Source: Alkalicella caledoniensis (GTDB lineage Bacteria; Bacillota; Proteinivoracia; Proteinivoracales; Proteinivoracaceae). From it: a stretch of 64,000 nt of DNA. A program made the translations under genes and the position numbers. Positions 55,179 through 63,400 of this stretch are shown here, one piece after another. Position 1 is the stretch's first letter; each line of letters begins with the position of its first letter. The stretch spans positions 682,001 to 746,000 of the forward strand of contig NZ_CP058559.1 of NCBI RefSeq assembly GCF_014467015.1, in the 5' to 3' direction. The notes under the pieces were generated by a model. It had not been told where the DNA came from, searched no databases, and saw only the letters and a program-made list of their open reading frames with translations.

Positions 55179-56831
55179 TTACTGAACTGTGTGTTGCTCT
55201 ACGGGTTCATGCTTCAAATGTTTGCATACACCAGCAGGACAGTTTTTATTTTGTACATGCTCTAAGTATTCGTCACGGAAGAATTTTAGTGTACTTAGTA
55301 TAGGATTAGGGGAACTTTGTCCCAATCCACAAAGGGAGCTACTTTTTATCATTTCCCCTAGGTCCACTAGTCTTTCTAGATCTTCCTCGGTGCCGTTACC
55401 TTCAGTAATCTTATTGAGCATCTCATGGAGTCTTTTATTTCCTATACGGCAGGGTGTGCATTTCCCACAGGATTCCTCTTCAGTGAATTCAAGATAAAAT
55501 TTAGATATGTTTACCATGCAGTCATCCTCATCCATTACTATCATTCCACCTGACCCCATCATAGAACCAATTGATTGGAGGCTCTCGTAATCGATTGTTA
55601 TATCTAAGTTGTGTTCGGGGATACAACCCCCAGATGGTCCACCTGTCTGCACCGCCTTTATCCTTTTGTTATCCCTAATTCCACCACCAATATCATAAAT
55701 AATCTCACGGAGTGTTATACCCATGGGTACTTCCACTAAACCAACATTGTTGACCTTTCCAGCTAATGCAAAAACCTTGGTGCCTGGGCTCTTTTCAGTA
55801 CCAATACCCCTATACCAATCCCCTCCTTGTAAAATTATAGGTGGTATATTAGCAAAAGTTTCTACATTGTTTACAGATGTGGGTTTGTCATATAACCCGC
55901 TTTCTGCTGGAAACGGTGGTTTGGCATTTGGCTCTCCCCTTCCACCTTCTATGGAATTAATTAGGGCTGTTTCTTCACCACATACAAATGCACCAGCGCC
56001 CAACTTAATATCCACATCAAAGTTAAAGCCTGTATCAAATATGTTGGTACCTAAAAGGCCATACTCCCTTGCTTGCTTTAAGGCTTTGGTGAGTCTTTCT
56101 ATTGCCAGTGGATACTCTGCTCGAATATATACATATCCTTTACTTGCACCAATTGCGTAGCCTGCAATAGCCATGGCTTCTATCACACTGTGAGGATCAC
56201 CTTCTAAAATACTTCGATCCATAAAAGCTCCAGGATCTCCTTCATCTGCATTGCATATTATGTACTTTTTTTCACTTTCATTTCTATAGGTGAGCTCCCA
56301 TTTGAATCCTGTTGGAAAACCTCCGCCACCTCTACCACGGAGACCACTATCTTTTACTATATTGATTACTTCTTCTTGGGACATTTCTGTTAAGACCTTT
56401 CCCAGTGCTTCATAACCTTCTAATGCTATGTATTCTTCAATATTTTCAGGATCAATTAGACCACAATTTCTTAGGGCTATACGAATTTGCTTTTTATAAA
56501 AGGACATGTTTTCTTGAAACTCTATCTTTTCTACTTTATTGGGTTCGCTAAATAGTAGATCCTCTACAATCCTACCCTTTATAACATGCTCCTCAACAAT
56601 GGTTTTGGCGTCCTTGGGAGATACTTCTACGTAAAAAACATTGTCAGGCAAAACTTTAACTATAGGTCCTTTTTCACAAAATCCGAAGCAGCCTGTCTTT
56701 ATTACTTGTACTTCATCTTTATATCCCTTTTTATCTATTATCACCTGTAAGAAGTTGGTCAGTTTGCTACTGTCTTGGGATTCACATCCTGTCCCACCAC
56801 AAACTAAAAGATGCATTCTGTTTTTTTTCAC
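55179..56831 (-). CDS. hydB: NADH-binding hydrogenase subunit HydB (NuoF-like), lacking a C-terminal ferredoxin domain
   Basis: 550 residues. Thioredoxin-like [2Fe-2S] domain (about 1-95: CGGTGC, KTGCFGFCEKGP), NuoF FMN/NADH region (GLRGRGGGGFPTG, NADEGDPGAFMDR, GAFVCGEETALI) and the [4Fe-4S] ligands SCGKCTPCRIG. The protein ends shortly after CPAGVCKHLKH, where bifurcating HydB proteins usually continue into two [4Fe-4S] clusters; here these are absent. The start is GTG at 56831 behind GGAGGG. Confidence 0.93.
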   Translation of the reverse strand: MKKNRMHLLVCGGTGCESQDSSKLTNFLQVIIDKKGYKDEVQVIKTGCFGFCEKGPIVKVLPDNVFYVEVSPKDAKTIVEEHVIKGRIVEDLLFSEPNKVEKIEFQENMSFYKKQIRIALRNCGLIDPENIEEYIALEGYEALGKVLTEMSQEEVINIVKDSGLRGRGGGGFPTGFKWELTYRNESEKKYIICNADEGDPGAFMDRSILEGDPHSVIEAMAIAGYAIGASKGYVYIRAEYPLAIERLTKALKQAREYGLLGTNIFDTGFNFDVDIKLGAGAFVCGEETALINSIEGGRGEPNAKPPFPAESGLYDKPTSVNNVETFANIPPIILQGGDWYRGIGTEKSPGTKVFALAGKVNNVGLVEVPMGITLREIIYDIGGGIRDNKRIKAVQTGGPSGGCIPEHNLDITIDYESLQSIGSMMGSGGMIVMDEDDCMVNISKFYLEFTEEESCGKCTPCRIGNKRLHEMLNKITEGNGTEEDLERLVDLGEMIKSSSLCGLGQSSPNPILSTLKFFRDEYLEHVQNKNCPAGVCKHLKHEPVEQHTVQ

Positions 56832-56846
56832 TTTATTCCCTCCTTA

Positions 56847-57176
56847 CTAGTTTTGTAAACTATTTACTATTTCCTTAGCTTTAGCTGGGTCTACCTTAGT
56901 ATAAACTATAGGTTCTGCCCCTTGATGGATAACTCTAACAATGGGCTCTTCGAAACAATTTCCCATACACCCCACCTGTGTTAGACGTATATTTTCAATA
57001 TGTTTATCATTGATTTCGTCAATCATAGCCATAAGTATCTCTCTAGCTCCTGCTGATATACCACAGGTGCCCATACCTACATGCACTTTTACTGTCTTCT
57101 CATCAGAAGCATTTCTGACCTTTAGGTTAACCAATGCCTTTTCCTTTAGCTCACGTAATTCCTTTAGAGATTTCAT
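56847..57176 (-). CDS. Thioredoxin-like [2Fe-2S] ferredoxin subunit of the hydrogenase operon
   Basis: 109 residues, with the cluster ligands in GMGTCGISAGA and QVGCMGNCFEEP, spaced as in the NuoE-type [2Fe-2S] fold. It lies between hydC and hydB with 5-15 bp gaps. Small proteins of this kind are frequent in hyd operons and may be an extra electron relay. Confidence 0.88.
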   Translation of the reverse strand: MKSLKELRELKEKALVNLKVRNASDEKTVKVHVGMGTCGISAGAREILMAMIDEINDKHIENIRLTQVGCMGNCFEEPIVRVIHQGAEPIVYTKVDPAKAKEIVNSLQN

Positions 57177-57181
57177 CTAGT

Positions 57182-57697
57182 TTACTTCCTTTCATATTTC
57201 GCTAGGATATCGTCTAATTCATCAACTTTAACCCTTCCGTAAACCTTTTCTCCTACTATAACTACAGGGGCTAAGCCACACGCACCTACACAACGAACAG
57301 CATTTAATGTAAACCTACCATCTTCTGTTGTCTGCCCAGAGGCAATACCCAGCCTTTCTTCATATTGAGCCATAATCTTATCTGCGCCCTTTACAAAGCA
57401 TGCAGTGCCTGTACAGATATTTATAATTACATCACCAGGTGGCTTATCATTGAAATAATTATAAAAACTTACTACACCATAAACCTTTGCACCAGGTATA
57501 TCGAGCCTTCGTGCAATAAAAAGCTGTACATCCCTAGGTAAATAGCCAAATATGTGTTGAGCTTTATGAAGAACCTGTATTAATGTCCCTTCACTTTCTT
57601 CTAAACCGTCTATATATTGCTCTAGCTCATCAAACTTTTCCTTTGGCAATTCCTTTTCCATATCATTTTTGGGTTGCAATACTAACTTTTCGCTCAT
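57182..57697 (-). CDS. hydC: NuoE-like hydrogenase subunit HydC
   Basis: 171 residues from ATG at 57697, set by AAAGGAG; a longer frame exists to 57781 but has no site. It shows ALHKAQHIFGYLPRDVQ-like helices and the four [2Fe-2S] ligands in CTGTACFVKGAD and CVGACGLAPV. First gene of hydC-ferredoxin-hydB-hydA. The region upstream is shared with the divergent TetR promoter. Confidence 0.93.
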   Translation of the reverse strand: MSEKLVLQPKNDMEKELPKEKFDELEQYIDGLEESEGTLIQVLHKAQHIFGYLPRDVQLFIARRLDIPGAKVYGVVSFYNYFNDKPPGDVIINICTGTACFVKGADKIMAQYEERLGIASGQTTEDGRFTLNAVRCVGACGLAPVVIVGEKVYGRVKVDELDDILAKYERK

Positions 57698-57819
57698 AGG
57701 AACTCCTTTCATATCACTTTTATGTAAAATGAGAAATAACAAATCTATATTAGTATTTTTATATTTGCAATTTTTATACAAATTTTCTTGTTAATTTTAA
57801 AAGTATATCCATAAATCAG

Positions 57820-57848
57820 TTGACATTGTGACACCATCGTCATATAAT
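57820..57848 (+). promoter_or_regulatory. Consensus sigma-A promoter of the TetR/ABC operon
   Basis: TTGACA (57820-57825), 17 bases, TATAAT (57843-57848): both hexamers and the spacing are ideal. The spacer contains operator 1. Confidence 0.9.
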
Positions 57849-57906
57849 TAAAGTACAAGTGACATAAACGTCATATTTTTTTAGCATACTAATGACAGTA
57901 CTGTCA
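57829..57906. promoter_or_regulatory. Three phased TGAC-N6-GTCA operators (TetR autoregulation)
   Basis: Palindromic half-sites TGAC and GTCA with six bases between occur at 57829-57842, 57860-57873 and 57893-57906; the third extends to ATGACAGTACTGTCAT. Starts are 31 and 33 bp apart, about three helical turns. Site 1 lies between -35 and -10, site 2 near the start of transcription. The adjacent TetR protein is the likely ligand. Confidence 0.85.
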
Positions 57907-57932
57907 TATCAAATAGAAGGGTTGGTGCAATC

Positions 57933-58562
57933 TTGCCTAGTCAAACGTTTTTAAATTTACCTGAAGAAAAAAGACAGCGTATTTTGAACGCTGCCGTGGA
58001 AGAGTTCGCTAAATATTCATTCAACGATGTTTCCATAGCAGGAATCATTGAACTTGCTGAAATCCCTAGGGGTAGCTTCTATCAATATTTTAGTGATCTT
58101 AAGGACTTGTATAAGTATTTATTCCACACTATTGCTGAGAGAAAAATGGTTTACTTGCATAGAGCCATGCAGAATAATCCAATGGATGATTTCTTTGAAA
58201 CAATCAAAAAATTATATGTTGCTGGCTTACAGTTTGCAATGGATGAACCTCTTCTTACTAAAATTGCTAGTAAGTTCATGAAAGAAAAGGAAGATTTTCG
58301 TAAGGAAATAGTTGGCTCACTGGAGGGAAGTGCATCTGACTTCTATCTCAAATTACTTATTGCAAGTAAGGAAAAGGGAGAGATAGACCCTAATGTAGAC
58401 TTAGAAATGGCTTCTTTTATATTTACCACAATGAACTTATCTTTGATTGATTATTTCCTTGCGAAAACCCAAAGTAATGATTTGCTTAAGGATAAAGAAA
58501 ACCTACTTAACATTGTTGAAAGCATGTTCTATATATTAACTAATGGTGTTAAAAAGAAGTAG
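57933..58562 (+). CDS. TetR-family transcriptional regulator
   Basis: 209 residues. The N-terminal HTH reads RILNAAVEEFAKYSFNDVSI, AGIIELAEIPRGSFYQYFSDLKDLYKYLF; a helical ligand domain follows. The start is a TTG at 57933 (purine-rich GGTTGGTG upstream); a downstream start would cut the HTH. First gene of an operon with an ABC exporter, and three operator-like palindromes overlap its promoter, so it is a self-repressing exporter regulator responding to an unknown compound. Confidence 0.9.
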   Translation: MPSQTFLNLPEEKRQRILNAAVEEFAKYSFNDVSIAGIIELAEIPRGSFYQYFSDLKDLYKYLFHTIAERKMVYLHRAMQNNPMDDFFETIKKLYVAGLQFAMDEPLLTKIASKFMKEKEDFRKEIVGSLEGSASDFYLKLLIASKEKGEIDPNVDLEMASFIFTTMNLSLIDYFLAKTQSNDLLKDKENLLNIVESMFYILTNGVKKK

Positions 58563-58622
58563 TTTTGATACTGAGCTTCTAGTATCATTTAAATAACCCT
58601 AAATTTGGGGAGGAGGATTCTT

Positions 58623-59480
58623 ATGTTTTTAGTAAAGGATTTAAAGTTTAAATATCCTAAAAATCAAGAAAACACCATCAAAGGAATCTCATTTGAGATT
58701 AAAGAAGGTGAGATTTTCGGTCTTTTAGGACCCAGTGGTGTAGGAAAAAGTACTACTCAAAAAATCCTTATTAAGCTTTTAGACGATTTCCAGGGGGAAG
58801 TGAAGTACAATGGTAAAGATTTAAGGTCATTAGGCAAAGATTTTTACCACGATATTGGTGTAGGATTTGAAATGCCAGTACATTTTTCTAAACTTACAGC
58901 CCAAGAAAACATAAACTTCTTTAAAAAGCTTTATCGCTCATCTGCAGACACAGATGCACTGTTAAAGAGAGTTGGCCTTTATGAGGATAGAGATAAACAA
59001 GTTAACGAGTATTCTAAAGGTATGAAAGCCAGGCTAAATTTTGTAAGGGCAATGCTAAACGATCCAAAAATTCTTTTCTTAGATGAGCCTACTAACGGAC
59101 TAGATCCTAAAAATGCTAGAATTATCAAGGATATTATAAGGGAATACAAGGAAAAAGGTGGTACTGTTCTGCTTACTACACATTTGATGAATGATGTTGA
59201 TGAGTTGTGTGACAGGGTTGCATTTATGGCAGATGGTAAAATTGCTGAAATTGATACTCCTAAAAACTTAAAACTAAAGCATGGTCAGCGAAATGTAGAA
59301 GTTGAGTATAGTAATGATGATAATGAAATTATTAAAGAGTCCTTTGAGCTTGATAATTTGGGAGAAAATGCTGATTTCTTAAATATCATCAAGACAAAAA
59401 ACATATTAACCATTCACAGTAAAGAAACAACCCTTGATGATATATTCATCAAAACGACTGGGGTGGAGAAGCATGAATAA
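58623..59480 (+). CDS. ABC transporter ATP-binding protein (ABC-2 export type)
   Basis: 285 residues from ATG at 58623, with GGGGAGGAGG before it. Walker A GPSGVGKST, signature YSKGMKARL (a variant of LSGGQ), Walker B ILFLDEPTNGLD and H-loop TTHLM. It powers the two permeases that follow; it overlaps the first by 8 bp. Likely a drug or peptide exporter. Confidence 0.93.
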   Translation: MFLVKDLKFKYPKNQENTIKGISFEIKEGEIFGLLGPSGVGKSTTQKILIKLLDDFQGEVKYNGKDLRSLGKDFYHDIGVGFEMPVHFSKLTAQENINFFKKLYRSSADTDALLKRVGLYEDRDKQVNEYSKGMKARLNFVRAMLNDPKILFLDEPTNGLDPKNARIIKDIIREYKEKGGTVLLTTHLMNDVDELCDRVAFMADGKIAEIDTPKNLKLKHGQRNVEVEYSNDDNEIIKESFELDNLGENADFLNIIKTKNILTIHSKETTLDDIFIKTTGVEKHE

Positions 59481-60198
59481 CTTCAGCGTATTATTAAAAG
59501 GCGAGCTTGATAGAATGCAAAAATACCATATACTAGGAGCCAGTGTTCTAGTTTCCCTTATATGGGTGGCAGTGATGCATTTTACTGCTATTGATAATGT
59601 GGACTATATTTTCCCCCTTCTACTTTTTTTTGACGCTACAATGATGGCCATGTTAATGGTTGGTGTTACTATGTTCTTTGAAAAACAAGAGGGTACATTA
59701 AAAACCCTGCTTGTCTCTCCAATTAATAAAGTGGAGTACATCTTAGCTAAGTCTATGGCCAACGTACTTTCTAGCATTATCTCACTGGTTATCTTGTATG
59801 CTTACGCCTGGTTCTTTAAGGATTTGAGTGTAAACCTTATTGGGATTTTCGCAGCAGTTTTCCTTATTGCTTTCTTCCACGCTCTTTTCGGTTTTATATT
59901 GATGTACAATACTAGGGATTTCACTTCCCTTCTAATGGGAATAATGGCATATGCTTTTATAGTGATGATACCAGTTGTTTTAAATGAAATTGGTGTATTA
60001 ACAGGTGATATTGTGGAAAAAGCATTATATATTTTACCTACAAAAGCATCATCAACGCTGTTATTTGCAACCACTGGAGTTGGAGAAACTTGGGAGATAG
60101 TTTTCTCAATGTGCTATTTATTAGTGGCTATTGCTGTACTTTATCATATAGTAAAATCCAAGTTTGATGAGTTTGCTGTGAAAGAAAGTGGGGTGTAG
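59473..60198 (+). CDS. ABC-2 type permease 1
   Basis: 241 residues with about six helices, an ABC-2 permease (EKQEGTLKTLLVSPINKVEYILAKS between helices 2 and 3, typical of the family). ATG at 59473 overlaps the ATPase gene. It pairs with the next permease to form the channel. Confidence 0.88.
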   Translation: MNNFSVLLKGELDRMQKYHILGASVLVSLIWVAVMHFTAIDNVDYIFPLLLFFDATMMAMLMVGVTMFFEKQEGTLKTLLVSPINKVEYILAKSMANVLSSIISLVILYAYAWFFKDLSVNLIGIFAAVFLIAFFHALFGFILMYNTRDFTSLLMGIMAYAFIVMIPVVLNEIGVLTGDIVEKALYILPTKASSTLLFATTGVGETWEIVFSMCYLLVAIAVLYHIVKSKFDEFAVKESGV

Positions 60199-60201
60199 CA
60201 T

Positions 60202-60924
60202 ATGTTTAGTAGTTTTTTTGTAAGTGAGCTAAAGAAATGGGTCAGAGACCCTATGATGGCTTTTATGATATTCTATCCTATGCTTTTTGGACTTCTAGGT
60301 AGGTATGCTCTACCTACGATAGCTGAGAATAGTGGGTTCATGATTGACGCTTATGCAGACTTTATATTAGCGGTCCTTGCCCTAATTACACCTTTTGCTT
60401 ATGGGGCCATTGTTGCATTTTCCATACTAGATGACAGGGATGACCATATACTAACTGCAATTAGTGTAACTCCATTGAGTTTGAATAAATTCTTGTCATT
60501 TAGAATGGTGATGGCAACTACCCTTACATTTTTCGCAACATGGTTTATACTATGGTTTGCAAATGTAGGTGACCTAAGTCTAGGCATAATGGCATCCCTT
60601 GCATTTCTAAACTGTTTAGCAACACCCATGGTAGGTTTTTTCATAAACGCCTTCGCCACAAATAAAATTGAAGGCTTTGCAGTAATGAAGGGTTTCGGTA
60701 TGATCATAATCCTTCCTGTTGTGTCACTAATTTTCACAGACGCCAAAGAATTTATCTTCGCACTGGCCCCTGGCTTTTGGCCAGCCAAAGCCATAAGTAC
60801 ATTGGTCCGAGGCGAAGAATTATTAAACCTAAACTACAACTTATACTATTTGATAGGATTGGCATACATCTTAGTATTGCTAGTGTTCTCATATAGAGTG
60901 TTCTTAAAAAGAACCAAGGTGTAA
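60202..60924 (+). CDS. ABC-2 type permease 2
   Basis: 240 residues, about six helices, with WVRDPMMAFMIFYPMLFGLLG at the N-terminus and ILDDRDDHILTAISVTPLSLNKFLSFR in the cytoplasmic loop. Starts 3 bp after permease 1. Its terminator palindrome at 60930 is split by IS110 copy 2. Confidence 0.87.
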   Translation: MFSSFFVSELKKWVRDPMMAFMIFYPMLFGLLGRYALPTIAENSGFMIDAYADFILAVLALITPFAYGAIVAFSILDDRDDHILTAISVTPLSLNKFLSFRMVMATTLTFFATWFILWFANVGDLSLGIMASLAFLNCLATPMVGFFINAFATNKIEGFAVMKGFGMIIILPVVSLIFTDAKEFIFALAPGFWPAKAISTLVRGEELLNLNYNLYYLIGLAYILVLLVFSYRVFLKRTKV

Positions 60925-60989
60925 AGATTCGGGGTCTACCATAGAAATATATGGTCATACCCTCGAAAAAGTAATCAATATATGTTAAA

Positions 60990-61160
60990 ATATAACTAAA
61001 CGAGGGTGTGGCTCCTGGGGTTAGTTGCTCATTTATGAGTTAACTCGGTCCTGAAATGCCGCCCTCGTTTTTGTTGTATCCGTAAAGTTGACCGGGATGA
61101 TGCCGTCCTACGGGAAGTGGCTCTGTTGGTAGACGTAACGTTGGATTACAACACACTTGG
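60990..61160 (+). ncRNA. Predicted IS110 bridge RNA, copy 2
   Basis: Non-coding left end of the element with two nested hairpin domains. Target loop: 9-bp outer stem (60998-61006 with 61062-61070), GGC/GCC, then open strands carrying TGGGGTT (61016-61022) and CCTGA (61050-61054) around an apical hairpin. Donor loop: closing GTTGTA/TACAAC (61073-61078 with 61147-61152), open strands with CGGGATG (61093-61099) and TGGTAGA (61127-61133) around a CCGT/ACGG hairpin. These match respectively the left target (with two G-U pairs), the right target with core, the IS right end, and the IS left end with core. Exact RNA ends are not known. Confidence 0.8.
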
Positions 61161-61188
61161 GTGCAAAAATTAGGTGGGAGGGAAAAAC

Positions 61189-62388
61189 ATGCAACAGCAA
61201 CAACTTTTAGTTGGTGTAGATGTAGGTTATCGCAAACATCATGTAGCAATTGGAGGCGCTAAAGGTATTGTGGACCAATTTGAGATTCCCCATAACGAAG
61301 ATGGGTTCAAATACTTTTTTAGTCGTATTGCTAACCAAGCGCGCCAACTTAAGGTATCTAATGTAGCAGTAGGAATGGAAGGTACAAATGGTTACGCAAG
61401 GCCCCTTGATCAGATGATTAAAGGAAAAGGGTATAAACTCTTAAATGTTAATAATCTAAAGCTAGCTCGTTTTAAAGAAATATTTTCAGCCCCTGCTAAA
61501 ACCGATAGTATTGATGCTAAAGAAATCGTAACCTTGATGAACATGGTACCATTTATGGGACAAGCTAAAGAAACGCTTCAAGAAGTTTATGATGTAGAAG
61601 AAACTCAAATCAAACTTAAACGCATAAGTCGTAGACGGCGCCAATTAGTTGATGAAAAAGTGACATTACTTAATCGTATGCAAGCAGATTTACAATCTGT
61701 ATGCCCTGGATTTATTGATGTATTTAAGGATGTTAGTGCAGATTATGTATTAAGGCTTTTAAGCTTAAAATCTGACCTTAGAAAAACAGCGAAAGTAAGG
61801 AGAACAACCTTACAGAAGCTACCTGGTATTGGTAAAGCGCTTTCAGAAAAGATTGTCTCTTGGCAAGAAATAGCTTCTTTTGGCAAAGAAGTAGATTGGG
61901 TAGGTCCAATGATATATGATGATGCTAAACGAATATTAGAACTAAAGAAAAAGATAGAACTGATGGAAAGTCAGATGAAGATATTACTTGAGCAATCTCG
62001 GTTAGCGACAATCATTGAGAGCATACCTGGTTTTGGCATAGTAACCTCTTGTGAAATCGCAGGAGAAATTGGTACAATGCAAAGGTTTACATCTGAAGCT
62101 GGTCTTGCAATCTATCTAGGGATGGCACCAGTGGACAATAGTTCTGGAGACTACCAAGGTACCAAAACACCGAGACAGGTCAATAAGAGGGCAAAAAAAG
62201 CGATGATGGCTGCACTAGGTATTCACATACGGTCGGTTGACCAATCGAAGAAATACTATGAAAAAAAACGGGCTGAGGGCAAGAAATATAATCAAGCACT
62301 AAGATCACTGGGACGCCATTTAACAAGGGTCATATGGAGTATGGTTAAGAATGATCGTATGTATATACAAAAAGAAATAGAAAAATAA
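61189..62388 (+). CDS. IS110-family (DEDD + serine) transposase/recombinase, copy 2
   Basis: 399 residues, identical in protein sequence to copy 1 (RuvC-like DEDD domain, coiled coil, Transposase_20 with SerGly in NSSGDYQG). ATG at 61189 follows GGAGGG. It lies downstream of and in line with the TetR exporter operon, whose terminator is now broken, so it may be read by host transcription. Confidence 0.94.
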   Translation: MQQQQLLVGVDVGYRKHHVAIGGAKGIVDQFEIPHNEDGFKYFFSRIANQARQLKVSNVAVGMEGTNGYARPLDQMIKGKGYKLLNVNNLKLARFKEIFSAPAKTDSIDAKEIVTLMNMVPFMGQAKETLQEVYDVEETQIKLKRISRRRRQLVDEKVTLLNRMQADLQSVCPGFIDVFKDVSADYVLRLLSLKSDLRKTAKVRRTTLQKLPGIGKALSEKIVSWQEIASFGKEVDWVGPMIYDDAKRILELKKKIELMESQMKILLEQSRLATIIESIPGFGIVTSCEIAGEIGTMQRFTSEAGLAIYLGMAPVDNSSGDYQGTKTPRQVNKRAKKAMMAALGIHIRSVDQSKKYYEKKRAEGKKYNQALRSLGRHLTRVIWSMVKNDRMYIQKEIEK

Positions 62389-62500
62389 CCACTGCTAAAA
62401 TTTAAAAATTTAAACAGTGATTTTCAATGGTAGGATATGTTTACCTACATAATTACATATAAAGTAAGCAATTCAAAAATATGAAAATTAGTATCTATAC

Positions 62501-62506
62501 TTGACA
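62501..62506 (+). promoter_or_regulatory. -35 element for an IS110 circle-junction promoter
   Basis: TTGACA at the right end of the element. If the excised circle joins right to left ends with one core TC, TACCAT at 60937-60942 falls exactly 17 bases downstream and can act as -10, driving bridge RNA and transposase. The same is true of copy 1. Confidence 0.65.
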
Positions 62507-62523
62507 AAATCAACGGGATGTTC

Positions 62524-62568
62524 AGGCTACAATTATCCATTACTGGATAATTGTAGCCTGACCCCCCT
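62524..62568. terminator. Palindromic terminator family member 3, left arm cut by IS110 copy 2
   Basis: AGGCTACAATTATCC (62524-62538), loop ATTACT, and GGATAATTGTAGCC with TGACCCCCC and T6. The missing CGGGG-TC is at 60930-60936 across the IS. A shortened hairpin with T-run remains on the plus strand, perhaps still functional there for read-through from the transposase gene. Confidence 0.85.
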
Positions 62569-62571
62569 TTT

Positions 62572-62925
62572 TTATTTCGGCTCTATTTCTTTTTCGCTCA
62601 TTAGGTATGAGTGGAAGAAGTACTCTATGGCTGCCACTATCAATGCAAATATCAGTACTCCTATGAGGTTTGGGTTAAACTGTGGGACCAATAGGCTTAC
62701 GATATATGCCGATGCAAATGTTAATATGAAGTCTGCTGCTGTTGTCATCAAACTACTTCTTGATGGCAGGATGATTATATCTGCTACATAGTTGAGTACA
62801 AATGCCAGGGCTGCTGAAAAAAAGATGGACATTCCGGGGTTTGTGTCTATATATCTTAATGCAATCCATGCCGCTCCCATTGTGTAGATGAACTTTACAA
62901 ATAATGCTGAAACTGTTTTTCCCAT
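62572..62925 (-). CDS. DUF2512 (YndM-like) membrane protein A
   Basis: 117 residues from ATG at 62925, behind AAGGAGG. Four hydrophobic helices with FVKFIYTMGAAWIALRYID, NYVADIIILPSRSSLMTTAADF and AIEYFFHSYLMSEKE, the DUF2512 pattern of Bacillus YndM-like proteins. Function unknown. Paralogue of the gene at 63021. Confidence 0.85.
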   Translation of the reverse strand: MGKTVSALFVKFIYTMGAAWIALRYIDTNPGMSIFFSAALAFVLNYVADIIILPSRSSLMTTAADFILTFASAYIVSLLVPQFNPNLIGVLIFALIVAAIEYFFHSYLMSEKEIEPK

Positions 62926-63020
62926 TTCAATCCTCCTTGTAAATTTTAAATTATATCTTATTTCACACACATATTCCCTTATATGCTTAAAAATTAGAAC
63001 AACCCATATTCTTGTTGTGC

Positions 63021-63383
63021 CTATCTTTTTTTGTTTTCCACATTATCTGTTTCAAGGATGTAAATATGAAAGTAGTACTCAGCGAATATGATCAATGCTC
63101 CAAAAGCTAGTAATCCCGAAAAACTTGTTTCAGAGTTTGGTGTCAGTATATCTAAGATAAAAGCTAACAAAATTGCCATCAGACCATCACCCACAGCAGC
63201 AACAACAGCTCTAAATGGTGCAAGAATAATTAAGTCACCTATTAGATAGTTCACTATTGTGCCAATAACAGCTAATACTAACACCCATCCAAAGTGATTA
63301 TTGTCAACCAGTGCAAATGCCATCCATGCTGCTCCGAACGTAAGTACAAATTTTATAACTAGTGCCGTTGTTGTCTTATTCAT
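63021..63383 (-). CDS. DUF2512 (YndM-like) membrane protein B
   Basis: 120 residues from ATG at 63383, behind AAGGAGC. Same plan as gene A: VIKFVLTFGAAWMAFALVD, NYLIGDLIILAPFRAVVAAVGDG, and FAEYYFHIYILETDN. A tandem duplicate, about 95 bp upstream of A. A palindromic hairpin of the terminator family lies in its leader. Confidence 0.85.
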   Translation of the reverse strand: MNKTTTALVIKFVLTFGAAWMAFALVDNNHFGWVLVLAVIGTIVNYLIGDLIILAPFRAVVAAVGDGLMAILLAFILDILTPNSETSFSGLLAFGALIIFAEYYFHIYILETDNVENKKR

Positions 63384-63400
63384 TTTCCGCTCCTTCTTCC

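Larger units (their letters stand above)
60935..62523 (+). mobile_element. IS110-family insertion sequence, copy 2 (1589 bp including both core dinucleotides)
   Basis: Left flank CGGGG, core TC (60935-60936), element starting TACCATAG; element end CGGGATGT, core TC (62522-62523), right flank AGGCTACAATTATCC. Same length and encoded protein as copy 1, opposite orientation. The pre-insertion site reads CGGGG-TC-AGGCT in the left arm of a palindromic terminator. Confidence 0.93.

Noticed and set aside
51812-62523. Composite transposon carrying the hydrogenase block
   Set aside because: IS110 elements lack terminal inverted repeats and outer target duplications; each copy has its own restored target site, so two independent insertions explain the layout.
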